A stretch of 64,000 nt of DNA from Pseudolabrys sp. (GTDB lineage Bacteria > Pseudomonadota > Alphaproteobacteria > Rhizobiales > Xanthobacteraceae). Position 1 is the stretch's first letter, and each line of letters opens with the position of its first letter. The stretch lies in contig JAURVZ010000020.1 of NCBI GenBank assembly GCA_030655215.1, positions 18,858 to 82,857 of the forward strand, in the 5' to 3' direction. Below, one piece after another: positions 39,081 to 47,994 of the stretch. The notes under the pieces are model-generated. The model was not told the DNA's origin and ran no database searches. It was given only the letters and a program-made list of their open reading frames with translations. Position numbers and translations under genes: made by a program.

Positions 39081-40763
39081 CTAGTCGATCGAGCGGTCCT
39101 TGGTCTCGGGCAGGAAGAAGAAGCCCACGACCACGGTGATTGCCGCGAAGATGACCGGGTACCAGAGGCCGGCATAGATATCGCCGGTCGAGGCCACGAT
39201 CGCGAAGGCGGTGGCCGGGAGCAGGCCGCCGAACCAGCCGTTACCGATGTGGTACGGCAGCGACATCGAGGTGTACCGGATGCGGGTGGGGAACAGTTCC
39301 ACCAGCATGGCGGCGATCGGGCCGTAGACCATGGTGACGAAGATCACCAAAATCAGGAGGAGGCCGATGATCGCAGCCGGCTGCGCCCGGAAGATGTCGA
39401 ACGGATGCGCCATCTTCACGATCTGCGCATCGCCCGCCTTCGGGTAGCCCGCGGCCTGAACGGCGGCGAGAACCGCCGGGTTCGAGGACGGAGCGGTGTA
39501 CGGCACTTCCGTGCCATTCACGCTGACCTTCACGCCTGAACCGGCCGCGCCGTAGGTCGTGTCGTACTTGACCGACTGCTGGGCGAGGTAGGCGCGGGCC
39601 GTGTCACAAGGCTTGGTGAACACGCGCGTGCCGACCGGGTTGAACAGATCGCCGCAGAGCGCCGGATCCGAGATGACATTGACCTTGACCGTCTCGATGG
39701 CCTTTTCCAGCGCCGGGTTGGCGTTGGTCGTGATCATCTTGAAGATCGGGAAGAAGGTCAGCGCCGCGATCAAGCAACCGCCGAGGATGATCGGCTTGCG
39801 GCCGATCTTGTCCGACAGGGCGCCGAACACGATGAAGCCGCCGGTGCCAAGGAGCAACGACCAGGCGATCAGCAGGTTGGCGGTGTAGCCGTCGACCTTG
39901 AGGATCGATTGCATGAAGAACAGTGCGTAGAACTGGCCCGTGTACCAGACAACGCCCTGACCCATAACGCCGCCGAGCAGGGCGATGAGAACGATCTTGG
40001 CATTGCTCCAGTTGGCGAAGGCTTCAGTCAACGGTGCCTTCGACGTCTTGCCTTCGTCCTTCATCTTCTGGAAGACCGGCGATTCATTCAGCTTTAGCCG
40101 GATGATGACCGAGACGCCCAATAGGATGACCGAAAGCAGGAACGGAATACGCCAGCCCCAGGCTGCGAAGGCCGGTTCGCCCATGATCGAACGGGTGAAC
40201 AGAATGACCAGCAGCGAGAGGAAGAGGCCGAGCGTCGCCGTCGTCTGGATGTAAGACGTGTAGTAGCCGCGCTTGCCGGGCGGCGAGTGCTCGGCGACGT
40301 AGGTCGCAGCACCGCCATATTCGCCGCCAAGAGCCAGACCCTGCAGCAGGCGCAGACCGATCAGGATGATCGGAGCGGCAATGCCGATGGTGGCAGCGCT
40401 CGGGAGCAGGCCGACGATGAACGTCGAAAAGCCCATGATGAGAATGGTGACGAGGAAGGTGTACTTGCGGCCGACGATGTCGCCGACGCGGCCGAACACG
40501 ATCGCACCGAACGGACGAACGATGAAGCCGGCGGCGAAAGCGAGCAGCGCGAAGATGTCGCGCGTCGCTTGCGTGAACATCGGCTGGTTTGTGGCCGGAT
40601 CAATGATGTTGAAGAACTGCAGGCCGATGACACCGGCGAGCGAGCCGAACAGATAAAAGTCGTACCACTCGAACACTGTGCCGAGCGATGATGCGAAGAT
40701 GACGAAACGTTCGTCCTTCGTCATGCCGCCAGTGCGTGTGGCGGTTGTTGTGACCGTTGCCAT
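39081..40763 (-). CDS. MFS transporter, metabolite:H+ symporter (MHS) family, with extra non-TM segment
   Basis: VIFASSLGTVFEWYDFYLFGSLAG, RPFGAIVFGRVGDIVGRKYTFL, LQGLALGGEYGGAATYVAEH. Confidence 0.92.
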   Translation of the reverse strand: MATVTTTATRTGGMTKDERFVIFASSLGTVFEWYDFYLFGSLAGVIGLQFFNIIDPATNQPMFTQATRDIFALLAFAAGFIVRPFGAIVFGRVGDIVGRKYTFLVTILIMGFSTFIVGLLPSAATIGIAAPIILIGLRLLQGLALGGEYGGAATYVAEHSPPGKRGYYTSYIQTTATLGLFLSLLVILFTRSIMGEPAFAAWGWRIPFLLSVILLGVSVIIRLKLNESPVFQKMKDEGKTSKAPLTEAFANWSNAKIVLIALLGGVMGQGVVWYTGQFYALFFMQSILKVDGYTANLLIAWSLLLGTGGFIVFGALSDKIGRKPIILGGCLIAALTFFPIFKMITTNANPALEKAIETVKVNVISDPALCGDLFNPVGTRVFTKPCDTARAYLAQQSVKYDTTYGAAGSGVKVSVNGTEVPYTAPSSNPAVLAAVQAAGYPKAGDAQIVKMAHPFDIFRAQPAAIIGLLLILVIFVTMVYGPIAAMLVELFPTRIRYTSMSLPYHIGNGWFGGLLPATAFAIVASTGDIYAGLWYPVIFAAITVVVGFFFLPETKDRSID

Positions 40764-41044
40764 TTTTGATCCCTTTGCGTTGTCCCGTTAGTGCGTTTCT
40801 TTTCTTATTGGGGGAGTCCGCCTGGTCTCAGAAAAGCTCCAATTCAGCCCCCGGCTGTACGGATACGCTTTGTTAAGCAGGAAAGTCTGTGCGCCTCAGG
40901 TCTTACGCCTAAAGTATTAGGTGCACTGCATTCTATTGTTATCATTATATAAATTTGGATGTTGGCTCGGTTTTATACCGCATTGCACAAGACTGATTGC
41001 ACAGCTCTGTCGCCCAGCGCATCTCGCGATCTCGACCGTCGCCC

Positions 41045-41120
41045 TGGCTTTGGCCCGGCCATCCACGTCTCTGTCGCCCTGATGAAGCCAAGACGTGGAT
41101 GCCCGGCACATCAGGGCATG
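41045..41120. repeat. Palindromic intergenic repeat, relative of 32576-32670
   Basis: GGCCCGGCCATCCACGTCT...AGACGTGGATGCCCGGCACATCAGGGCATG. Confidence 0.7.
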
Positions 41121-41330
41121 TAAGCCCGCCTTCGACGGGAATGGCGCGCACGACGGTTTCGACCGAAGCGTGGCCGATTAACTTTAACGTCCATCGTCAA
41201 AATCGAATGCGACGTGCATCGCCGTTGCGCACAGGCAACGGCAATTAATGTTACCCGGCGATTGAACGCTTCGCTCAATCGCAATCGTATAAATACTGAC
41301 CAGATGAATTGCGGCTTGGAGACGATCCGA

Positions 41331-41720
41331 ATGCGCGCATGGTTTGCACTGACAGTTATCACCGCCGGCCTCATTGGTGTCAGCGCGGCGGGCGCTGCTG
41401 ATATTCGGATCGGTGGGCGCTCTGTGGCGATCAGCAGCTACGCCGCCGCCGGCTTGCGCGCACCGCAATTGCTGGTCTACGACAGTGAACCGGGCGTCTA
41501 CACGCGGGCTTACTGGGCGCGTCCCTGGCAGAACCGTCACTACTATCCGTTCACCGGCAAGAAGCCGAAGGTTGGACGTCACGAGAATTTACGCGCTGCG
41601 CGTATCGCGCCGAAGCCTGCCGACACTTTCTATCGCGAGTGGTCAACAATCTCGCTCTATCCGCCCGCGCCGCACGTCGTTGCGTCGCAGCCCATCGAAC
41701 CGCTCGCTACGCTCAAGTGA
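41331..41720 (+). CDS. Secreted hypothetical protein
   Basis: Signal MRAWFALTVITAGLIGVSAAGAA; upstream ATG at 41304 also possible. Confidence 0.65.
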   Translation: MRAWFALTVITAGLIGVSAAGAADIRIGGRSVAISSYAAAGLRAPQLLVYDSEPGVYTRAYWARPWQNRHYYPFTGKKPKVGRHENLRAARIAPKPADTFYREWSTISLYPPAPHVVASQPIEPLATLK

Positions 41721-41725
41721 AAACA

Positions 41726-42370
41726 ATGAACCGCACCACGCGCAACGCCGCTTTCCTTATTCTCGCTGCCGCGGCACTGATGCCGCTCAGCGCGCAAGCA
41801 CAATACGCCTCGGCGCTACCGCCGCTTTATCCGTATGTGGCGCAGCCGAGCCAGCCTTACGCGGTGCAAGTGGCGCCGGGCACCTATGTCATTCAGCGTC
41901 CCAACGAGACGCGCCAGCGCCGCCACGCGCGCGATACCAATGTCACCGGTTCGATCAACCCGCGCAGCACGCCGGCTGCCGCGCGCACGCGTAGCAAAGC
42001 TGATCCGGCTCTGGTTGAGGAATTGCAGGATCGCGTTACCGGCAAGAATGCGAGCGGCAAGAAGCGCACGATCGAAACCACGAGAGAGGTGCGCGAGAAG
42101 CCGGTGGTGATCGAGACAAAGCGTTATGTCGACCTGCCGCCGCGCGTGGTCGAGCGCTATGTCGATGAAGCGGGCAAACCCATTCGTGGCAAGAACAACC
42201 GCGTGGCGACTGCTTCGGCTGACGAGCCGCTTCTCGACAACCCAAAAGGCAAAGGTAACGAACGCCGCGTCATCAACGCCGAGGCCGAGATTACCATCAT
42301 CGGGCCCGACCGCATGAGCATCCGCCTGTTTCGCAAAGGCGACACGCGGGCGAGAGCCAGCGCCGAATAA
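41726..42370 (+). CDS. Secreted hypothetical protein, Arg/Lys-rich
   Basis: Signal MNRTTRNAAFLILAAAALMPLSAQAQ; directly downstream of the previous gene. Confidence 0.7.
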   Translation: MNRTTRNAAFLILAAAALMPLSAQAQYASALPPLYPYVAQPSQPYAVQVAPGTYVIQRPNETRQRRHARDTNVTGSINPRSTPAAARTRSKADPALVEELQDRVTGKNASGKKRTIETTREVREKPVVIETKRYVDLPPRVVERYVDEAGKPIRGKNNRVATASADEPLLDNPKGKGNERRVINAEAEITIIGPDRMSIRLFRKGDTRARASAE

Positions 42371-42436
42371 CGAATTTCAAAGTTAGTGGGACGCGTCGGC
42401 GGGCGGGGGCCCGCCGTTCGCATTTTTATTGCCAGC

Positions 42437-42485
42437 GCGCATGATCCCGAAAAGGGGTCACCGGTTTTCGGATAAGATCATGCGC
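42437..42485. repeat. REP-like palindrome, copy 2
   Basis: GCGCATGATCCCGAAAAGGGGTCACCGGTTTTCGGATAAGATCATGCGC. Confidence 0.85.
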
Positions 42486-42497
42486 AAATAAGATGTC

Positions 42498-43346
42498 TTA
42501 AGTCTTCGACGCGCGGCTCGCCACATAGAGCCCGAGGGCAGCGGCGTTCGACACGTTCAAGCTCCTGATCTCACCCGGCAGGTCGATGCGCGCGACGTGG
42601 TCGCAGATTTCCTTGGTCAATTGCCGCAGGCCTTTGCCTTCAGCGCCGAGCACCAGCGCCAGCGGCGTGCGCAATTTCAACGCGGCGAGATCGGCTTCAC
42701 CGTCGGAGTCGAGGCCGACGACGAGGAAGCCGCTCTCTTTCAGAGCCGCAAGCCCGCGGGCGAGGTTCTGCACGCTGACCAGCGGCACATGCTCGAGTGC
42801 GCCGGAGGCCGCCTTGGCGAGCGCGCCCGTGGCGTCCGGGCTGTGCCGCTGCGTGGTGACGATCGCCGTCACGCCGAAGGCAGCAGCGGAGCGAAAGATG
42901 GCGCCGACATTGTGCGGATCGGTGATCTGGTCGAGCACCAGGACAAGACCGCGCGCCGAAATTGTCTCCACCGAGGGCGAGGGCAGTGGATCGGTTTCCA
43001 GATACAGGCCCTGATGCACCGCGTCCGGCAGCAGCCGATCGGCGATGGCCGTCGGCCGCACAATTTCCGGCTCCAGCATCGACTCGATGCCTTCCTCGGT
43101 CAGCTTGCGGGCCGCGTTTTCGGTAACGAGAAATTTGCGGATGGTCCGCTGCGGATTGCGCAGCGCCGCTGTGACGGTGTGCCAGCCATACATAATGACC
43201 GTTTCATTGGCGTCGTCGCCGCGCAGCGTTTCGCGCCGGGCGCGTTCACCGCGCTCACGGCGACCGATCTGCTCATGCGTGGCGCCGGGCTTTGCACCGG
43301 ACTTGGTGCCGGAGCCGGGCCAGCCGGTGGGGGGACGTGAGGCCAT
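42498..43346 (-). CDS. rlmB: 23S rRNA (guanosine(2251)-2'-O)-methyltransferase-like SpoU/TrmH protein
   Basis: LVLDQITDPHNVGAIFRSAAAFGVTAIVTT, ALVLGAEGKGLRQLTKEICDHVARIDLPGEIRSLNVSNAAALGLY. Confidence 0.92.
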   Translation of the reverse strand: MASRPPTGWPGSGTKSGAKPGATHEQIGRRERGERARRETLRGDDANETVIMYGWHTVTAALRNPQRTIRKFLVTENAARKLTEEGIESMLEPEIVRPTAIADRLLPDAVHQGLYLETDPLPSPSVETISARGLVLVLDQITDPHNVGAIFRSAAAFGVTAIVTTQRHSPDATGALAKAASGALEHVPLVSVQNLARGLAALKESGFLVVGLDSDGEADLAALKLRTPLALVLGAEGKGLRQLTKEICDHVARIDLPGEIRSLNVSNAAALGLYVASRASKT

Positions 43347-43559
43347 TGTCGTGTTTCCAGGTCCGCCGCTCGGAACTGAGCGGTTCGGATGCGCCGAGGC
43401 TTAACCGATCCCCCGGCGAGGGAACAGCTTTTGTCGCCAACTTAACCGCCTGACTTCCATTGACTTCGGCAGGTTGGCTGCCCATAAACCCAGCCATTCC
43501 CGATCCGTCCGGACGGAACCCCGATTGTTTTTCGGGACCAAATGGCTGGGCGGTCTTGG

Positions 43560-43644
43560 GGGAGAGTGTCCCGAGTGGCAAAGGGGGAGGACTGTAAATC
43601 CTCTGGCTACGCCTTCGTAGGTTCGAGTCCTACCTCTCCCACCA
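43560..43644 (+). tRNA. tRNA-Tyr (GUA), long variable arm, CCA encoded
   Basis: GGGAGAGTGTCCCGAGTGGCAAAGGGGGAGGACTGTAAATCCTCTGGCTACGCCTTCGTAGGTTCGAGTCCTACCTCTCCCACCA. Confidence 0.97.
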
Positions 43645-43687
43645 TTCCCTTTAAATTCAAAGATTTAGTCGGGTCGTGGCCGGCGCG

Positions 43688-44752
43688 CTAGCGCGCCGCC
43701 TTGCGCTTGCGGCCGGCGCCGGCTGTGCCGCGGTTCATGGTCGAGGACCGGGTGATCAGACTTCCCATGATTGTGCGCATTGCCGGCGCGGATTTCGTTC
43801 CGCGCGGATCGGCGAGGCCGAGCAGATCGATGGCGACTTTGGCCATTTCGGCGACCGGCTGGCGGATCGTCGTCAGGCTGTAGCAGGGCAGCGCCGCCAT
43901 CGGCACGTCGTCATAGCCGACAATGGATACGTCCTCTGGAACGCCCATGCCGAGTTCGCGGGCGGCGTCGATGCCGCCGGCCGCCATGATGTCGCTGGCG
44001 TAGAAGATCGCGTCTGGGCGCTTTGCCTTGCGCAGCAGCCGCTTGGTCGCCGCGTAGCCGGCCTCATAGCTGAAATCGCCGGCTTCCTCCTCAAGGCAGG
44101 CCGGCATGCCGAGTTCCTTGAGCCTCGACATGAAGCCGTGGCGACGGTCGATGTTGGTCGTCGCATCCCGTTGGGCGGCGATGAAGGCCGGTCTTTCATG
44201 TCCGGTGCTGACCAGGTAGTCGGCCACCTGCCGGGCGCCGGCGATGTTGTCGCTGGCGACCGCGTGGATCTGCAGGCCGGGCACGTAGCGATTGAACGAC
44301 ACCACGGGCGTGTCGCGGGCGGCGCAGGTGCGCGCCATCGCCGATGAAATCGTCGCCGAGGTCAGGACGATCGCGTCGACTTGGTATTGCAGCAGGTTCG
44401 GCATGATGTCGTCGACCGGCTGGCCGGGCGAGGGGACGAACAGCAGGGTTTGAAAGCCGCGCGCCTGCACCTGTTGCACCAGTTCATCGAGGACGACCGG
44501 GTAAAACGGGTCGACCAGATTGGCCATGACGATCGCGACCATGTTGGTACGCCGTGTAATCAGGCTGCGGGCAATGACATTCGGCTGGTAGCCGAGCGCA
44601 TTGGACGCATCGATGACGCGGCGCTTCATCTTCTCGGAGATGCTGGCGGTCATCGAGAAGGCGCGCGATATGGTCGACTGCGACACGCCCAGCTTGCGGG
44701 CGACGTCGTCAGCGGTCACTTGCGTTGCCGGCTTTTGTACGCGTCTTGCCAC
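43688..44752 (-). CDS. LacI family transcriptional regulator
   Basis: VTADDVARKLGVSQSTISRAFSMTASISEKMKRRVIDASNALGYQPNVIARSLITRRTNMVAIVM. Confidence 0.95.
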   Translation of the reverse strand: MARRVQKPATQVTADDVARKLGVSQSTISRAFSMTASISEKMKRRVIDASNALGYQPNVIARSLITRRTNMVAIVMANLVDPFYPVVLDELVQQVQARGFQTLLFVPSPGQPVDDIMPNLLQYQVDAIVLTSATISSAMARTCAARDTPVVSFNRYVPGLQIHAVASDNIAGARQVADYLVSTGHERPAFIAAQRDATTNIDRRHGFMSRLKELGMPACLEEEAGDFSYEAGYAATKRLLRKAKRPDAIFYASDIMAAGGIDAARELGMGVPEDVSIVGYDDVPMAALPCYSLTTIRQPVAEMAKVAIDLLGLADPRGTKSAPAMRTIMGSLITRSSTMNRGTAGAGRKRKAAR

Positions 44753-44856
44753 GATAAATTCCGTCCCGGGATGGTGCCTGCGAGAGATGCGCCGCAGGCC
44801 CGCGCACTATAGGCGATCCGTATCGTTTGCCATGCCCAAAACTTCGGCATCGTACC

Positions 44857-44872
44857 TTGCATACGCATGCAA
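44857..44872. promoter_or_regulatory. Candidate LacI-family operator, site 1
   Basis: TTGCATACGCATGCAA between LacI gene (-) and flavin reductase (+); near-identical to site 2. Confidence 0.72.
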
Positions 44873-44936
44873 TTTAACCTTGCGCCGCAAGCAATGCCAT
44901 TACTAATTTGGGGCAGCGGCCCGGAGGATCCTTGCG

Positions 44937-45431
44937 ATGATCGACAGCGCTCTGTTCAAAACCGGCATGCGCCGTTTGGCCGCCGGTGTGTCGATCATTA
45001 CCACCATTGAGGATGAGGTGCCGCATGGTCTGGTGGCAACATCGGTGAGTTCGGTCTGTGCCGAGCCGGAGCCGTCGCTGCTGGTCTGCGTCAATCAAAA
45101 TGCAACGTGCCACGATGTGATCAAGCGCACGGGAATTTTCTGCACAAACCTGCTCGGCTTCGACAATATCGAGATGGCGCGGAAGTTCAGTTCATCGGAA
45201 GCGCGCAGCAAGCGCTTCGAGGATTGCCACTGGCAGGCTTTGGTCACCGGCGCGCCGGCACTGCAGGGCGCGCTAGCGAGCTTCGACTGCGAAATCACCC
45301 ATGTGATTCCGGTTCACTCACACACAATCTTTATCGGTGCGGTGCGCGACCTTCGCTTGTGGCAAGGCGGCGTCAATGCCTTGCTCTATGTCGATGGACA
45401 ATACGGCGCGCTGTCGTCCGGCGCCGCCTAA
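44937..45431 (+). CDS. Flavin reductase (RutF/HpaC-like), predicted partner of LLM monooxygenase
   Basis: FKTGMRRLAAGVSIITTIEDEVPHGLVATSVSSVCAEPEPSLLVCVNQNATCHDVI. Confidence 0.92.
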   Translation: MIDSALFKTGMRRLAAGVSIITTIEDEVPHGLVATSVSSVCAEPEPSLLVCVNQNATCHDVIKRTGIFCTNLLGFDNIEMARKFSSSEARSKRFEDCHWQALVTGAPALQGALASFDCEITHVIPVHSHTIFIGAVRDLRLWQGGVNALLYVDGQYGALSSGAA

Positions 45432-45452
45432 CGCCGGACGAGTTCTGAGCGT

Positions 45453-46796
45453 CTACTGCGCGAGCAGGTTCTCGCGCAGGTTCTTGCCTTCGTACGAGGT
45501 GCGGTAGCGGCCACGCCGCTTCAATTCCGGCACCAGTTGATCGACGATGTTGAGGATGACGGCGCGCTGCGCTGCCTGCGACACCGACAGCATGAAGCCG
45601 CCGCGGCTGCCGGTGGCCTCGTGCATCTCTTCCATCTGATCGGCCAGCTTTGCCGCCGTGCCGGCAAAAGTGATGTTGTAGCCGGTGGAGGCACGCAGGC
45701 CGTGTGCGAAGAATTCCTCTCGGGTGATCTCGGCCGTTTCGCCATGCTGCTTGGCGAGCAGATGGACGAAGCCGACAGGCGACGCATTGGCAGCCGTAAT
45801 CCGCTCCTGCAATTCCTTGAGCGAAAAGCGCGGCGGCAGCAGATCCATGTTGTAGCCGGTGTTATGGGACAACCAGGCGCCAACGGCTTCAAGCGGCACG
45901 TCGGCAATCATGCTTTCGCGCAACGCCTGCGCCTCAGCATCGGTTTCGGCAACAATGGCGCGGCTCGACCACATGATGCCGACCTTTTCCGGATCGCGGC
46001 CTTCGGCAACAAGCGCCTCGTCGAGATCCGACCGCTGCTTCGCCATCAGCGGCAGCGACTTGGTCAAACCAAAGACGTGGTCGGCGACATGCGCCGCGGC
46101 GCGCGTGCCGCGCGGCGAGCCGCCGGCCTGCAGAATGACGGGATGCACCTGCGGTGACGGCACCACGCTGAGCGGGCCCTTCACTTTGAAGAACTTGCCG
46201 TCGTGATTGATCGCCTTGACCTTGGTCGGATCGGCGATCATGCCGGTCTTGCGATCCCAGATGAAGGCGTCCGGCGCGACGCTGTCCCACAGGCGCTTGC
46301 AGACGTCGATGAACTCCTCAAGGCGCTCATAGCGCTCATTGTGATCGACCAGCTCGTCATAGCCGAAATTGGCAAAGTCGGCCCGGCGCTGCGAGGTGAT
46401 GACATTGAAGGCAATGCGGCCATTGGTAATGTGGTCGAGCGAGTTCAGCAGGCGCGCCGTGTAGAACGGATGCATGAAGGTCGATGCATAGGTCAGACCG
46501 AAGCCGAGATGGCTGGTGACGCGCGACATGGCCGTGATCCACGGGCTCATCTCGAAACGCGGCCAGGCAACACCGTAGCTGACGGCGTCCTCGATCGAAT
46601 CCTTCCACGTATTCGGAATGCCGGAACTGTCGCCGAAGAAGATCATGTCCATGCCGCCGCGTTCGGCGACGCGAGCAACTTCCTCGAACATGCCGATGTT
46701 CGGATGATGCATGTCGACCCAGGAACCGGGGAGGCGCCACTGCGTCTCGACATTGGTCCACGACAAATCGAGGGCGAGGTGAATTTGTTTTTTCAT
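45453..46796 (-). CDS. LLM-class flavin-dependent monooxygenase (NtaA/SnaA/DszA family)
   Basis: MKKQIHLALDLSWTNVETQWRLPGSWVDMHHPNIGMFEEVARVAERGGMDMIFFGDS...RIAFNVITSQRRADFANFGYDELVDHNERYERLEEFIDVCKRLWDS; the track ORF to 48011 is an antisense extension across livH. Confidence 0.93.
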   Translation of the reverse strand: MKKQIHLALDLSWTNVETQWRLPGSWVDMHHPNIGMFEEVARVAERGGMDMIFFGDSSGIPNTWKDSIEDAVSYGVAWPRFEMSPWITAMSRVTSHLGFGLTYASTFMHPFYTARLLNSLDHITNGRIAFNVITSQRRADFANFGYDELVDHNERYERLEEFIDVCKRLWDSVAPDAFIWDRKTGMIADPTKVKAINHDGKFFKVKGPLSVVPSPQVHPVILQAGGSPRGTRAAAHVADHVFGLTKSLPLMAKQRSDLDEALVAEGRDPEKVGIMWSSRAIVAETDAEAQALRESMIADVPLEAVGAWLSHNTGYNMDLLPPRFSLKELQERITAANASPVGFVHLLAKQHGETAEITREEFFAHGLRASTGYNITFAGTAAKLADQMEEMHEATGSRGGFMLSVSQAAQRAVILNIVDQLVPELKRRGRYRTSYEGKNLRENLLAQ

Positions 46797-47030
46797 TCGT
46801 TGGCTCCCAGCGGCAACGCGCATGCACAGGTGTGACGGGAGCCTCCTTGCACCTTTGATGCCAAGCCGCGTTGTCCCTCGTGGCGCGTTGCTGCCGGTCG
46901 GCGAAAATCGCGGATAATGCTGGCTGCTATGAATGAGTATGCGTTTTGTCGCAGCGTGGCTCCGCTCACGGCGTGAGCAAAGCCGGAAACGTGGTACGCA
47001 AACGATGCTTAAAACATAGGCCTGATCGCG

Positions 47031-47046
47031 TTGCATTCGCATGCAA
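47031..47046. promoter_or_regulatory. Candidate LacI-family operator, site 2
   Basis: TTGCATTCGCATGCAA, followed by ATTTAATCTTGC as at site 1 (ATTTAACCTTGC); between LLM gene (-) and livH (+). Confidence 0.72.
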
Positions 47047-47108
47047 TTTAATCTTGCTGCGCGCGTTCGCAGGGCGTTAGCTTTGCATAACGAGAAGCGA
47101 GCGCCGCG

Positions 47109-47993
47109 ATGACAATCGATCAGTTTGTTCAGACAATGCTCGGCGGCCTGGCGATCGGCTGTATCTACAGTTTGATCGCGCTCGGCATCTCGATGATCAT
47201 TCGCGCCACCGACATCCTGCATTTCGCGCAAGGCGAAATGCTGATGGTCGGCTCCATGGTCGGCTTGAGCGCCTACTGGATGCGCGACCTGCCGTTCCCC
47301 ATCGTGCTGCTGTTCGGCATCATCGGCGGCGGACTGATTTCGACGGTGGTCGAACTGGTCGTCTACCGCACATTGCGCATGCAGCGCGTGGCGCTGATCA
47401 ACATCATGATCGCGACGATCGGCGTATCGATCGTTCTGCAGAATGTCGCGCGGCTGGTCTGGGGCTCGGAGCCGCTCGGTTATCCGAGCCTGTTCGACTC
47501 CAAGGGCATCGTCGTCGCCGGTTTCGCTGTTTCGCCGCAACTGCTCTGGATCGTCATCCTCAGCGCGCTGATCATGGGCACGCTCATCTTGTTCTTCCGC
47601 TATACGCGTCTCGGCATCGCCATGCAGGCTGCGGCGCAGGACCCGGACGTTGCGCGGCTGATGGGCATCAATGTCGACCGCACAACGACGTACACCTTCG
47701 CCGTCGCCGGCATGATGGCGGGTGCGGCTGGTGTGCTGCTCGGGTCTTTGTTTTTCGCCTCGTTCAACATGGGCTTCATCACCGGCATCAAGGCATTCGT
47801 CGCCGCGACATTGGGCGGGCTCGGCAGCGTTGCCGGAGCAATGATTGGCGGATTGATCTTCGGCCTGATCGAAACCTTCTCCGGCATGCTGATCTCGACC
47901 GCTTACAAGGATGCGGTCGGCATGGTGGTGCTGATCCTCATCCTCCTCTTGATGCCGAACGGGTTGCTGACCCGCGCCGGCCGGGAGGTCTGA
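47109..47993 (+). CDS. Branched-chain amino acid-type ABC transporter permease (LivH-like)
   Basis: MLGGLAIGCIYSLIALGISMIIRATDILHFAQGEMLMVGSM. Confidence 0.94.
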   Translation: MTIDQFVQTMLGGLAIGCIYSLIALGISMIIRATDILHFAQGEMLMVGSMVGLSAYWMRDLPFPIVLLFGIIGGGLISTVVELVVYRTLRMQRVALINIMIATIGVSIVLQNVARLVWGSEPLGYPSLFDSKGIVVAGFAVSPQLLWIVILSALIMGTLILFFRYTRLGIAMQAAAQDPDVARLMGINVDRTTTYTFAVAGMMAGAAGVLLGSLFFASFNMGFITGIKAFVAATLGGLGSVAGAMIGGLIFGLIETFSGMLISTAYKDAVGMVVLILILLLMPNGLLTRAGREV

Positions 47994-47994
47994 C

